DNA from: Argopecten irradians
Lineage: Eukaryota > Mollusca > Bivalvia > Pectinida > Pectinidae
Reading direction: 5' to 3'
DNA length: 64,000 bases
Assembly: GCF_041381155.1 (NCBI RefSeq)
Contig: NC_091149.1
Location: 15,144,609 to 15,208,608, forward strand
Positions within the stretch are counted from its first letter, which is position 1. Every line of letters begins with the position of its first letter. Under the pieces are notes generated by a model. It saw nothing but the letters and a program-made list of their open reading frames with translations, ran no database searches and was not told where the DNA came from. Below are positions 1-12,539 of the stretch, piece after piece. Both the position numbers and the translations under genes were made by a program.

Positions 1-175
1 CTGCCTTATGCTGAGCGCCAAGCAGGAGCGCAAACTACCGCCTTTTTAGACTTTGATGTGTCTCGGCCAGGCGGTAGAACCCAGAGCCTACCTCACAGGT
101 GCGAGCGCTCCGCCAAAAAAAGCAAAAATGAGGCGGTGTCAAGGAGGGCGTTAAAAAGAAGAGAGGCTAAATGCA
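1..175 (-). mobile_element. tRNA-derived SINE, family 1, cut by window edge
   Basis: Contains, in reverse, the B-box-like GGTTCTACCGCCTGGCCGAG and the CAAGCAGGAGCGCAAACTACC region found in the full copies at 45085-45470 and 63165-63530. The tRNA-like head lies at about 60-150. The 3' part is outside the window. Confidence 0.6.
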
Positions 176-224
176 AAATTTGGTAACCGAGATAGAAAGT
201 TATATATATATATATAATTAGTCT

Positions 225-1068
225 TTAGGTCATCCGACCCGAAGGGTCAGAATGGCCTATTGTCATCATGAACCGTCCGTCGTCGTGCGCCGTCAGCCGT
301 CCGCCGTGCGTAAACACAATAGAAAGGCCCAGTACACTGATACTTGACCTGTAGCATGCTGGGATAATGGGCTACCAAGTTTGTTAAAATGAATGACCTT
401 GACTTTCATTCAAGGTCACAGAAGTCAAATCTTTAAACGAATTCTTCTCAAGAACCAGAAGGCCCAGGGTACTGATATTGGGCCTGTAGCTTGCGGGGAT
501 GAAGGACTACCAAGTTTGCTCAAATGAATGACCTTGACCTTCATTCCAGGTCATAGGAGTCAAATAGGCTAAAATCCTCTAAACATCTTCTTGTTAATAA
601 GTAAGAGGCCTAGACACCTGCTATTGGGCCCATGGCATGCGGGGATAAAGGGCTACCAAGTTTGCTTAAATGAATGAACTTGATCTTCATTTAAGGTCAA
701 AGAGGTCAATAAGGCTAAAATTTTAAATGACTTCTTTTGAATACCTAAGAGGCCTAGGGACCTGATATTGGGACTGTGGCATGCTGGTATGAAGGGCTAC
801 CAAGTTTGTTCAAATGAATGAACTTGATCTTCATTCAAGGTTACAGGGGTCAATTCGGCTTAAATTTTTAAACGACTTCTCAAGAATCGAAATGCCCAGG
901 ATACTCATAGTGGGCATGTAGCATCCTTGGATGAAAGGCTACCAAGCGTGTTCAAATGAATAACCTTACTTAATTCAAGGTCACAGAGGTCAAATAGGCT
1001 AAACTCTTTAAACGACTGTTGTATTGTGCTAACAGTCAGATGATCGTTAAGGCCCATGGGCCTCTTGT
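225..1068 (+). mobile_element. Hairpin-ended element A with tandem ~140-bp array
   Basis: Left end: a GACCC-GAA-GGGTC hairpin (236-248), then GGCCTATTGTCATCATG and a GC-rich CCGTCCGTCGTCGTGCG stretch. Right end: CAGATGATCGTTAAGGCCCATGGGCCTCTTGT with a GGCCCATGGGCC palindrome (1051-1062). Between them lie five degenerate copies of a 135-146 bp unit starting at about 326, 461, 607, 751 and 892, each with GGGCTACCAAGTTTG and AAGGTCACAGAGGTCA-type sequence. No coding capacity. Same ends as element B, in opposite orientation. Confidence 0.75.
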
Positions 1069-2930
1069 CATTATATGCACATATGGGGCATTGTATCTGT
1101 TCTCCTGGCAGCTCAGGTACACCTTCACCTACACGACTTTATTTATGTCACAATATGAATGCTAATTGATTAACAAATCCTGTTAGAATGTTTTCGCAAT
1201 GACACAAGACCGTCGGGTAGACTATCCCTATCCCCTATCCCTCATATCCACATATGAAAGAATGGTTATCTCTCATACGTCGACGTTTATTGCGATTTTA
1301 CAACTGTAATATTTCACCATTTTGAGATAAATTTGAAAAATAAAACCGCGGCTGCAAGTCAATTCTCCATACATGGAAATTGCGTGAAATTTCCTACGCA
1401 AATCCCGTTGTCTGTAACTTTTAAAGTAAAAACAGCATAGTTTCTGAAATGCGTGTATTACCCAAGACCAGCCAGTATCATATCACTGTGTATGAGAGAA
1501 ATGATGATATAGCACAGAGAATCAGTCTTGATTTATCGACCTTAGCACTAAAGTTATTAATCTTGAACTATATTTTAGATTATCATATTTTTCTTTTGCC
1601 GATAATTCAGAGTATTGACGAAAGCCAGATGCTATATTATGCATGTACTTTATCATTGGAACGACATCTTGATTTAAGAGTCCCGATATTACAATGGATG
1701 ATAATTGTCGTGTTGTTATAGTGATTACAGATTTACGACCGTAATGACATTCATATCAAGTTGTTTTTCAAATCCAATTCATCAAATTTCCTCGTATTAA
1801 ATCTTTCCTATAAAGAATGAGTATGATAAGTCATTTGTATCATTCGGCATCGTTTTAATAAAGTTCAAATAGATTCAATGTATCTATGCTGAACGTTCGC
1901 ACCTCTGGGGAAGATCATGTTGTCACCATGGCCCACTATAATTCAGAATCAAATATTGACATTTTCGTTGCATTGTCACTATATGAGCCTGACAAGTTCT
2001 GTTTGGGTTCATAGGAATATGACGGCTAGCGTGGCTCAGGTTATTTTTATATAATGCAGTGGTCGGTCATATGCCTATTATCCGAAACAATAAGCAGTTT
2101 AATGCTTAAAACATAAACGTTTCTCAAAAAAGCATTAATAACATCAACAGTGTTTTATTGATAGCCTGAGATGAGGTTACAACACAAAACTTTGCTAGTG
2201 TCCTAGTCTGATATATGTTCATAGTGAAAATTCATCTACTGGCACAACATGAGCATAACGGTCTCCCAAAACATGAACACATTTTGTACACAGACAACGC
2301 ACTTAAATCACTTAAATCCCCCTGACTGTTAATAGAACAATAAGTCTAATCAACCAATCAACAGGGCACAATTTACACGATGTGACAGAATTTAGTGTTC
2401 TACATGGTCATATTGATATTTTGCATCAATAATTAGTTCCACTATTACATTGAGACAAAAACATACCTACCAAACCTTTCCAAAGTGAAACCCTAGAAAA
2501 CAATTCTGTCCTCGGACTATATTAAACGTCAACTTTATTCTTTTGCATTTTATTCAATGTTTGATGTTATGAATGAACACGGTGATTTCAGCTTTAATAT
2601 GACAGTCTATTATAAACAAACATCACGTATTACATAGTAAAGCCGTACTACAATTCCGATCTAATTAGTCTTTTGTTCGTCGCCAATTCATCAAATTCCG
2701 CTCGTATACATACCGTAGCTCAACCTGTGAGTGCAACCATTGGATTATAGCTTATTCAAATCGCTCTAGTATGGAGTTAAGAAACATCATTTCCACTCAG
2801 CACCGGTCTAAAAGTAGAAAAGCGTTTCAATAATTTTCTTTTCAATCCCGGTCCTTTAAAGGGGAAGTGCTTGACTCCGGGCAGAGACACTTCAAATTCT
2901 GTAAAAACAAATGAATTATAGTTCCCATTT
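1069..2930. other. No gene recognised
   Basis: AT-rich DNA. A 90-codon frame at 1449-1721 has no domain and ordinary noncoding composition. Nothing else seen. Confidence 0.5.
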
Positions 2931-2931
2931 A

Positions 2932-3435
2932 AAATATATGTCTGTTAAGAGTTACACTGGCAAAAAAATAGGGTCGGTAGGTCAGCATTTTTTTTTTTTT
3001 TTTTTTTTTTGTATTTTTTTTTTTTTTTTTTAGTGTCTTTCACTCTAAAATAATGGCCTGAACCGGAGTCTAAGATCGAAATTCCGACGTTTACATTTTT
3101 TTCGTAGAAAAGTGGAAAAACAATAAAAGAAATATTATTTATTTTATATCGATTACGGAACAAGTTATACAACTTATGCAAATCATTCTCGATGGCCCGG
3201 ATGTAAGCGCGAGAGGGATCTTAGTGTGGGAGGAAACCAGAGTGCCCGGAGAAAACCCACGTGATCGGGCAGGTGACTCCTTACCTTTTCACGTCCGTGC
3301 CGGGGATTGAACCCCGGCCGGCAAGGTGAAAGGCGAGTGGCTTAACCACTACACCACCCGATCACCTTGAAAAACAATAAGGAGCGGGGCTAAAAAATTA
3401 GGGTCGGTGGGGTAGCCAAAAACAGACATATATTT
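2932..3435. mobile_element. Small inverted-repeat element with a SINE inside
   Basis: The ends carry ATATATGTCTGTT (2934-2946) and its reverse complement AACAGACATATAT (3421-3433). AGGGTCGGT occurs near both ends in direct orientation (2970 and 3401). Long T runs (2987-3032) follow the left end. The family 2 SINE at 3172-3368 is inserted inside. Confidence 0.45.
3172..3368 (-). mobile_element. tRNA-derived SINE, family 2, with intact A and B boxes
   Basis: On the minus strand from 3366: TGGTGTAGTGGTTAAGCCAC (A box) and, 35 bases on, CCGGGGTTCAATCCCCGG, a perfect B box and T-arm stem. Then comes the core GTGGGTTTTCTCCGGGCACT and GGTTTCCTCCCAC. The 5' and 3' ends of the tRNA-like part do not pair as an acceptor stem, so it is a SINE and not a tRNA gene. 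It is inserted into an inverted-repeat element (2932-3435). Confidence 0.75.
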
Positions 3436-3879
3436 TTTTGGCCTGAGTTCCACTATCAGAACGAGACATAACAATAACATGCCGCAGTCTCCCTAAAAAC
3501 ACGAGCATTCTCGACAACATACTGCTATTTAGTACCCTCGAACTAGATCTTAGTTCATATCTTTTGATATGAAAGATGTATTAAGGTACGTGTATTAATA
3601 TTATAATTGAGTACTATAACTTAACTATCACGTTCTGGACAATGATACAGCGTAAGACTGTACTAAAACCCCGACCTAATCAGTCTTTTTTTACCTCCAA
3701 TTCATCAAATTCCGCTCGTATACATAACATTTCTTTAGATTAAATGGTAATGGCAACATCTGGATAACTAAACCTCAAATTCGTTATGATAAAGAATGAG
3801 TATTAAAAGTAATTTGCAATAATATAAACTCAGCATCGTTTGTAACATTCAAAGTGTGTTTCAATATTTTGCTCGTGAT

Positions 3880-4130
3880 TTTTATTTGAGATGAGCTTTC
3901 ACCACTGTGAAAGGAAGGTTCTTGGTCCTGTCACATGGCCGAACCAAACCATAGTCTATAAAGGGATAGTTTCTGCTCCTGCTTGATATGAAGAGAGTGG
4001 GACGACTGGTTTGGCCGTTGTCAGTATAATGTGACCGGGCGGGGTGTGTTGTTCGATGTCTTCGGTGGCATGCTTCAGCGCGATCAATCAGGAAGGCTCT
4101 GTGGTCTGTGTTCCAGCCACAGTTGGCCAT
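3880..4130 (+). mobile_element. tRNA-derived SINE, family 1, diverged
   Basis: Head with GGTTCTTGGTCCTGTCACAT (degenerate B box, 3918 onward), then GAGTGGGACGACTGG, GTCAGTATAATGTGACCGGG and GTCTTCGGTGGCATGC in the same order as the full copy at 63165. The tail is lost after about 4085. Confidence 0.65.
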
Positions 4131-4139
4131 AATTTTAGT

Positions 4140-4728
4140 GCTGGTTCTTAGACTTTTAAAATTAGTTTCTTTGCCAATATGCTCCTATGATGTAGCCATT
4201 CAATGCTACGCAAAAGATCCGTTATAACAACACAATACAAACATAACGCAGTCTCTAAAACGCCCGAAACTAAAACAAACATCGACATTGCATGCATTGG
4301 AGACCACAATTGACTGACGGAAGAACAGTTAAACTACTCTCATATTTATCGAAATATATTATTTTCAGTAAAAGCGCCTGAAAATTAATTATCGTGTGTA
4401 ATAGCGATTCCCTCTACACTGTATGCCAGGTGAAGAGTGGATGGTTTTTGTTTAACACCTGCGTTTGTACATGTATGTTTAAACTGATCAGCAAAATGGG
4501 TTAAAGTACTAAGTAACGTGCACTTGAGAAAATGAACTTTTTTTTAACTGTGTCGCTTTTCATTAACTTCAGAGCAGCAATGCTTATCATATCGCCCAGA
4601 GTAAGACAGGATAGATCAAGGTCAGAATGACATCATGATAATCAGTCTTCATCCTTTTCTCATTCATATCATTTATCAAACTAAAGGATTTATGTCACAA
4701 TTTCAAGACAGGAACTATCAATATCTTA

Positions 4729-4764
<36 letters not shown>

Positions 4765-5817
4765 TTTCATGACGTCAATCTAGCTCTTTGGTCCCTAGCC
4801 CCGCGTTTAATTCTATGCTAGGTAATATATATGGACGCCTGTCCTTTTGTCGAGAAATAGTCTATTTAAGAAGTATTTTAAGCTTTCTGTATTCCTTTCT
4901 GACGGGAACCAGCTGTAGTTAAGACTACCGATTCGACTGACTTTCCGTTGAGGCAAAACATTAATTAATCATTGTGAACATATTTGTAACATTGCTGACG
5001 TGTTCTTTTCTAACCTTGATGACTTTTGCATATACCGCATGCATTTGTGTATTTTTACAAAAGTATTGCAATCTTGCTAGAACAGATATTTATTGATATT
5101 TGTTTCACAAACCAAAACAACAACAGAAATAACAATTTTGTAGATTAAAATGTTATAAATAACATTTACAGTACATATAGCTGTAGATGGTTGGCTTACT
5201 GACTGGTTGATGAGAATTAATTTCCATTTAACAGTCGGGGCCACTAGAGGAAGATATACTTTATATGCAATATCTGGCGAGTGTGAATGTCTGTATGTTT
5301 TGGGAGGCTGTGGTATATTCGTTTTGTTATTTATTAATTTATTAATTTTTAATAATGGAAGTCATGAAAATTGATCTGCGATTGTTGTGTCACAAATATT
5401 TTGGCATTCTTCAACCGAGTTTCAATCCTGTCAAGCATCTTTCCACATCGCGTGGGGAATTGTTAGATACAGCCCATATGTCAAGGATATTTGTTAAGAA
5501 ACGTCCATGATATCCTACTTGTATAGAGGTTATTATATAACGGATACAAGAAAAGTAACTAAATAATTAAAGTGGGAGACATAAAATGTTCGTACGAACA
5601 TTTGCTAATGTAACTTTATTCTTAACAATAGCAGATATCCTTTATGACCTGTTTTGGGCGCGTGTATTAATTGGATACATGAATAAGCTGATTTAATTGG
5701 CTTCAATGAGGTTAACATTATAATGAATAGCATAACAAGTTATTATTTATAAGAAGACGATTAATCTTAACATGTTTTTGTAAAGTATATTATCTTATCA
5801 TGTCTTTTTTTTTTTAG
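4140..5817. other. Upstream region of innexin 1
   Basis: Holds the CT microsatellite and a short SINE-tail piece (5268-5335). It probably belongs to the first intron of innexin 1, because the main exon begins at a splice acceptor. No first exon could be fixed here. Confidence 0.45.
4731..4762 (+). repeat. (CT)16 microsatellite
   Basis: Sixteen uninterrupted CT dinucleotides. Confidence 0.95.
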
Positions 5818-7015
5818 CTTCGCCGATCTTACCGAAAATGCAATCTCAATTGTGACCTTTGACATCAGTGATGACACCTACATCCAACAGGCAAACCGGA
5901 AGTTGTGTGTTGCGTTCTTGATTTCACTGTCGGTGCTTGTGAGTGCCAGGCAGTATGTTGGCGATCCAATCACGTGCTTCTGTCCGGCACAGTTCGAGAA
6001 ATTTCACGTGGCTTACACGAACAGTTACTGTTGGATAAAAAACAATTATGCTGTTCCTTTTGACGAAATACTTCCGGTCTCGGACACCTCTCGAGAAGAA
6101 CGCGAGATTTCTTACTACCAGTGGGTTCCGCTCATTCTTGTCTTTTTAGCAGCCATGTTCTATTTTCCAAGATTATTCTGGAAAGGAACATCTGGATATT
6201 CGGGTATTAATACAAAGAAGATTCTTCGTATGTCCAATGAAGCAACTTATATGTCTCCGAAAAAACGGGCTGAACATCTAAGTATCATAGTATCGTACAT
6301 TGACAAATGGATAGATATCCGAGATGGCAAATCGTCGATACATCATCGAGTTCGAAGGATGAAGGAGCAACTACACATCGGTTGCATCAACTCTGGAAAT
6401 TATATGTCTTTTATTTACATAATAACAATATTATTATACTTTTTGAATACTATTGCACAGATATTTCTTGTCGACGCCTTTTTAGGCAACGACTTCATGA
6501 ACCTTGGGACAGATTACGTTCGTGGCTTAACCATCAATAAAAATTGGGAAGATTTAAAAAGATTCCCAAGAGTTGCATTCTGCGACATGGATATTCGGCA
6601 GCTCCAAAATGTACAAAGGTGGACGATCCAGTGTTCCTTGCCTATAAATCTCTTTAACGAGAAAGTATTCATTATAGTTTGGTTTTTACTCATAGGAATG
6701 TCTGCTGTAAATGGACTGTATCTGCTGTTCAGTGTAATTATGGTTTTCACACCGAGGAGAAAAAACATGTACATTCGGAAGTTTCTGGATTGTACCCAGT
6801 TTCCCGAGGAAATCCGAAATAGTTCAAAACTACTGGACGTTGAGAAGAAATTTGTGGACATATATCTGAAACAAGATGGCGTGTTGCTTCTGTGGTTGGT
6901 TAGCCATAACACTAGCCAAGTCGTGGGAGCCGAACTCGTCGAGACACTTTGGATAAATTATTGTAAAAAACCTTATGTTCAAACATTCATGACGATCACG
7001 GAAATAGAACCCTAA
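5818..7015 (+). CDS. Innexin 1 (gap-junction/hemichannel subunit), main exon
   Basis: Innexin family, the four-pass plasma-membrane subunits of invertebrate gap junctions and hemichannels. The exon follows a polypyrimidine tract and AG (acceptor at 5816-5817) and is open from its first base to the TAA at 7013-7015, about 398 residues. Visible hallmarks: QYVGDPI after the first membrane helix; a first extracellular loop with CFCPAQF and NSYCW (three cysteines); the signature YYQWV before helix 2; a second loop with FCD and QCSLPINLFNEK before helix 4; and a C-terminal block QDGVLLLWLVSHNTSQVV. No methionine lies in frame before the conserved SDDTYI segment, and one base is left over at the 5' end (phase-2 junction), as in the three other innexins here. 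The start codon must therefore lie in an upstream exon. One weak candidate is an ATG at 3569-3585 ending at a GTACGT donor in the right phase; otherwise the exon lies outside the window. Closest relative here is innexin 2. Confidence 0.93.
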
Positions 7016-8266
7016 CTTTACAGGATCTCAATGTCTACATTTGCCAAATTACTCTTTCGATCGACTGCATATATAAAGTTTTTAATTTGATTTTCATTTT
7101 ATTATTGAATGATTTCGTTGATGTAATCTGGTTCGCTGAATTTCGTTTATGATTTATTCTTTTCGGAAAGTGTGAATGTTATCAATGACATTTATGTTTC
7201 TCCAGTAGACATACAAAAGTTGTTTCCCTTGAACCATAGCATAAAATGACTATTTCTTTTTGAAACTGAAGAAACATTTTTTCCGTTGATTTATTTCGTT
7301 CAACTTGGTGATATTGTTTGAAAAAAGTGTGAAATGGGAAATTGATTTCACGACAACTTGTATTTGAACTCGTATATGAAGCTTCACTAGTAGTACAGTC
7401 CTTTTGTAATATTTTGTTTTTATGTCCTTGTTTAGTCAGACAAAGGGAGGTTACTCTGATAGTTCACGTGAATGGGTGATTACAAAGTTATTTCCCCTTG
7501 TCCAATATCTGTACTTCGAATGTATACTGAAGTAAATAGTGTATCTAACATCCGGATCCACTTTGTTTACCTCACCACCAATGCAATATTTCTATCCGAA
7601 ACTTGACCGTCAAGATATGATGAAAGTATTTGTTATTAAATGTTTTGGTTTTTTTTCTTCTTTTTATATTATTTTCATTATTATTTATTGAATTAGGAAT
7701 TTTGAATGAGGTGTGTATTGGTATTTATAAACGTTGTGATATTTTCCATACTCAATCAAATACTAGACCTATCTCAACAAAATGAAAATAAGAGGTAAGT
7801 TTATTTTCACCGTGTGATTAAATAATTTGTTAATTGCTCTTTTAAACATATTTCATGTGAATTATTAATTGGTTTACTTGTTATGATATGTCTTATTTAT
7901 GTATCAACCGGAGCAAGTATTTATTTATTTTAGAATCCATTTTATTTTAGAATCCATCACTGTGATAAAGATTATGTCGAGTTGTAATGTTTTCCTTGTG
8001 TTGTTAAAATTCTTTGTTATGCACATGTATTCTGACTTAACTGACAAGAACGCAGTGCGACTTGTGTTTTTAAAGCCCTTGAAATTATGTTGCCATTTTC
8101 ATACATTGAAGTACAAATACATTACGTGTGGCTTGAATGTGGTTACCCCACGATTGCCAGTGAAATATAACTATGTACGAAAATTACAGCGCACACGTGC
8201 TGCGATTCCCGTTGTGGAAATTCTAAAGAATGCTGACTTTCTTTTTTAATGCACAGACATCCTCGA

Positions 8267-8592
8267 TACTCCAGGAGTTACCATCACTGTCATTATATCC
8301 ACCCCTGCATTATCTCACAGTAAAATTGAAGGTGAGTTCAGGAGGGAAAACTGACCAATCACAGACCTGCACTTATTTCCTCTAGAGATGACAGTGAGAG
8401 CTCCGCCAAACTTCAATGCAACACAGTCAGCTACCTTAATGTATAGCGTTGAGCTATTCGATTGTTTTGATGTACATTATTGGACCAAACTACCGGTTCA
8501 TTTTTTTTTGTCAAAATGAGCCTTCAGTTTTGCTATGACATTGTCCAGGGGTGGATATACGTGTAACGACAGTGGTAGTAACCACTGGAGTA
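8267..8592. mobile_element. MITE with ~50-bp terminal inverted repeats
   Basis: Left end TACTCCAGGAGTTACCATCA and on through ATATCCACCCCTG; right end the imperfect inverse, CAGGGGTGGATATACGTG and on through CCACTGGAGTA. The interior is non-coding. Flanking TA could be the duplicated target. It looks like a non-autonomous DNA transposon. Confidence 0.65.
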
Positions 8593-8689
8593 CCAAGGAC
8601 AAATGTAGATGTGGTTGGGCAGATGTTTCAAGTCCTTCCACCAAATTCAGACATTTTGGCTAATATACAGCAGCATGCGTTTGCTTTGA

Positions 8690-8895
8690 TCTTGACACCA
8701 GACATTGATATCATGGCTGCTAGACATCTAGTTTAGTTTGATCTTCCTCTAGTATTGGTACCAAACAAAAACATCTAGTTTAGTTCAAGCTTCCTCTAGT
8801 CATGGTACCAGACGAAAACATCATGTTTAGTCCGAGTTTCCTCTAATTTTGCCACCAGACATTAAGTCCGTCCTAGTCATGGTACCAAAATTCGA
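8690..8895 (+). repeat. 47-bp tandem repeat, about 3.7 copies
   Basis: Units start at 8725, 8772, 8819 and 8860 (last one shortened), each with CATCTAGTTTAGTT, CTTCCTCTAGT and TGGTACCA. It adjoins the MITE at 8267-8592. Confidence 0.7.
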
Positions 8896-11120
8896 TATTC
8901 TAACAATGCAAATGTCTGGGTAGCCCTGATATCGTCTGGTTTAAGTACCAGAATTATATACTGTGATAGTTAGATTTTAGCATTAACATCTACTGAAGGA
9001 AACGAGCCTTGTATTTTATTAGAATTATAGAAGCTAGCATTTGATGGGCATTAAATTTACGTCATTGATATTTGCGGTGTAGCTATGCCATTCAATGGAG
9101 ATATATAAGTGTACGAACGTCGTCAATATTTTGAAAAATTCAAAAAAATAAGCCATGGCAATGACACAATAAAAATGCTTCTAAACTATTGAGACTTCAT
9201 TGTATTCAATTATTGAGATAAGTATATCTAGTTTTCTGAAAACGTTTGGCTGGTTAGCACTCGGCAAGCCTAATGCTGAAAGGCCAAAATAGCTTATTGA
9301 GGTTTCATTTTATCTACTTGACAGTGCCAGATAAGTTCTTTCTTTCTGTCTGTCTTTCTTTCTTTCTTTTTTGACCTTTTCCATGTATCAAGCATCTTAT
9401 CAATCGAGACGACCATTCATGCTGTATGCACATGTAGGTACAGCATGAAGGTCAGAAGAAATACAATATCGACTTTAAATGTGTATAATAAAAGTTATCT
9501 TATCCTAAAACCTTCGAATTATCTTTTGTTGTTATCCATATGAAATGTCAGATTGGAAAAAAAATAAGAATATCTTGTCACAACTGTCTGAAATACATAT
9601 ATCCGCATCCGTACCTTTGATTATAATGCTCGCCTAAGGCATCAAATGGTAAATAATAGTTAATTACTGACAAATAAATTAATTGCATGTTTTTTAACTA
9701 TTTTTTTCTACAAGAAGACACAGCCTCGAGTTAATTAATTACAGATACAAGTTGACAGCAATTAAGAAAAAAATGACACCTTAATTAATAAGTGTCATCG
9801 CCTTGAGGGCATTATAGATTATCAAGTATTTTTAAGTAATTTCGCAATATAATCAGAATTAATTGATACTTATATTTTGGAGACTGTTGGTAAAGGGTAG
9901 AGGTGTTAAACGTCATTTCTCAATTTGTTATTTTTAAATTCATTGGATTTCCTAATGTTTTCAAAGCAAAATGCAAGTACAGCATTGTATTCATTGCCAC
10001 GATGTTGTCCACGTTAGCTTTACATTTTGTTTTGTATGATATGATATCTTTATTGCAAAAATATTTTTACAGCGTTTTTGAAATCATGCATTCTAGTCTG
10101 TCAGAGTTACTTCTCTTCGGTTGGTTGAAAGGGAAGTCAATCTGATTATCTTCATCATTTTCCCACCATAATACAAGATATTAAGATAGAAATTACAACT
10201 TTAAAATCTCGGCATATACTTTGGGTTGTTTTTTCCTTCTCGATGTCATATAAAATATATGTAAATAAAAATACCTTTAAAGTTCAGACAACTTAAAAAA
10301 TATGTTTTACATGTATATTTATCAGTATATATTATTGTAATACGCTGGTGGCTAAATATGAAATATTATATTTTGCTTTTATTGTGTAAATTTATATTGT
10401 GTATTCTGTATATACATTTTGATAAGTTCTTGAACAATGATAAGCGAATATGATTTTATAGAACAAATATGAAAAAAATAAAACTCATTGATATGAATGT
10501 TAAATAGATGAAAATTTTTAAAAGAGTACAGTTTTTCTACCTTAATGTGTTTGTGTTTCCCATTGAAAGTTTATACATGAGTCTCGATCTGCTGTGTTAC
10601 ACAAATAGAGAGAGAAGTGTTTCGCATACTCTTAATTCCTTATTGTGATTTTATCCTTCTTTACTTTTTGTTTTCTGTTCCGGAAAACTTGTTGCCTTTT
10701 TTTGTTACAGTACGATACACACACAAACACGTGAAGGTAGCTTTAAAGCTACTGTGATGAGGTGTCAAGTTGTCCTTTCCCTTAAGTCCCGTGTATGAGT
10801 GTAGTGTGTAAAAACTTCAAAGGGAACGACACCTGCCCAGGTAAAAGTCGAATCACAGGTAAAAGGGAGTTGTGCTCCGCTATCTACCTGTAGGGGGTCT
10901 TTCCACATCAGTTCCCCGGTCTACCTGGCTGTAATGACCTGTCAACTGATACGACACACACATACATACCTACGTACCTACACGGTGTTTACTTTACCTG
11001 CACAATCGTCCTGGTATAGGGATATACAGGTGCGTGGGTCTCAAAAACCAAGATGGCTGACAAAGTTTGACAGGGATGTAGATTTCGAGAAACTGAAATC
11101 AGTCGATTACAACACTCAAA

Positions 11121-11128
11121 ATGGGATT
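11121..11128 (+). CDS. Innexin 2, predicted 8-nt first coding exon (M-G-)
   Basis: The sequence ATGGGATT is followed directly by the strong donor GTAAGTAT. Joining it to the innexin 2 main exon at 21477 gives Met-Gly-Phe-Leu-Glu-Asp in frame and places the conserved Asp-Asp pair at residues 21-22, about where other innexins have it. The minus-strand innexin 3 has the equivalent ATGGGATC-GTAAGT at 27680-27667, in the same phase, which strongly supports the call. The implied intron is 10.3 kb. Upstream of the start lie two short upstream ORFs: ATG at 11053 (five codons, then TGA) and a minimal ATGTAG at 11076-11081, if the 5' UTR reaches that far. A longer reading frame over the same DNA (10934-11161) is in a different frame and runs into the intron. 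Confidence 0.62.
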
Positions 11129-11635
11129 GTAAGTATACTGTTATATTTGTTAATTAGTTAATTAATGGAAACGAATTATGTATGTATTTCAAGAATGACT
11201 GGTAATCTGTTCTTTTACTATAGAAGATACTCAGTCAGAAAAAGTTTCCATGACTTTGAGTTGTATAGAGTTTAGGGTAGGGTGACCCGTTTTAAAAAAC
11301 CACGACCGCGGTGTAAAATTTTAACAAAGAAACTTGGTTAGTGTAAATATATCACAAATGCCATCGTGGTAGAGTTATTTTCCATGCATGCACACTAGTA
11401 CTGTGTCCCTATAAAAAGACTTGGTTTAAAGCTTACGTCTAGAAGTTTATGACACTTAGTAAATTTTTGACGTTTTACTTACTTATTGAATTCACTTGCT
11501 TGGTCTGTTGTCACCATACATTTCTATGATATATACGTTAATTTATTATTGTAATACATGACAACACTAAAACATATTTATGTGGTTTTAATATGGATGT
11601 AGAAACAAATTTTTGGTAGTTTATATTTAATGGTA

Positions 11636-11668
11636 ATCAAGGACGTACAACACGTATACGTCCTTGAT
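11636..11668. other. Perfect 12-bp hairpin
   Basis: ATCAAGGACGTA and its exact inverse TACGTCCTTGAT with a 9-base loop, in the innexin 2 intron. Confidence 0.6.
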
Positions 11669-12539
11669 GGTAATTTTTACAGCTAAAACTTAAAGTATAC
11701 ATTTACTAATTAAGGATAAATGTCATTATATTGAATTCCTACCATTTACGATTATGTGGATGATTTTACATATATAACAGTACGTATAAAAGTTTTTGGT
11801 TCGACAGGACAAACACGTTTCTACAGTTTATAACTGGGATAAAATGGACAGGTCATTCGTTGTCATGCGCCCAACTGTAAACCAATTTAACATTCATGGA
11901 AGACTATTTTTATTATGTTCTGGTTAAGAGTGTCATGTATTACCGTTAGACTGACACAAGAGTAATATAACGTTCATGAGCATATACCTTGAAAATTTCA
12001 ATTCGTTTTATCAAAGTTATTTGTAAAGTTTCATCTTTTAAAATAGGTATCTATACTTCATAACACGCGTCATCATTTTAACCAACGTACAGTATAAATG
12101 TATTGTATGCCTAAACATATCCTGTAATAATTTTAATTTTTATCTTATATTACCTGGATATATCTTACCGCTATATAAGCGTAGTATTTCATAAGTGTTT
12201 TTTTTAAGTATGTGTTCCACCCTTGAGTAACTCTCCACTGAATATACAGATGTATACAGTATAGTTCTAGCTTTTAGGTAGGAATACTCAATAGGAAGTC
12301 AACCCTGTAATGTACATATATTAAGATACAGATCGCTTTAATTTAATTTATTGCCAATCAAAGTTAATTTAATGGTTGCTTTTTATCCGGGAAACGCTTT
12401 AACTAAACATTCACTAATGTGTGAAGAATTGTACTGAAATTAATCATGCATACAGGTTTTGTTGAACTGAATACATACGTATGATATGATGACGTAATGT
12501 TATATCAAGGTACACTTATTTATCTATAATGATATTTAC

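Larger units (their letters stand above)
7016..11052. other. Spacer between innexins 1 and 2
   Basis: Innexin 1 3' flank, the MITE and 47-bp repeat (8267-8895), a TTTC-rich stretch (9331-9370) and AT-rich DNA. Frames at 7899-8249 and 9903-10145 show no recognisable protein. The innexin 2 promoter should lie near the right end, but no clear TATA box was found. Confidence 0.45.

Noticed and set aside
3296-3366. A real tRNA gene on the minus strand (perfect A and B boxes)
   Set aside because: The ends do not form an acceptor stem, and the sequence continues into a shared SINE core, so it is a SINE head.
7899-8249. 116-codon frame as a gene
   Set aside because: No domain, hydrophobic/basic AT-driven composition, no splice or promoter support.
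10934-11161. 75-codon frame across the innexin 2 first exon
   Set aside because: It runs through the GTAAGT donor into the intron and is in a different frame from the innexin start.
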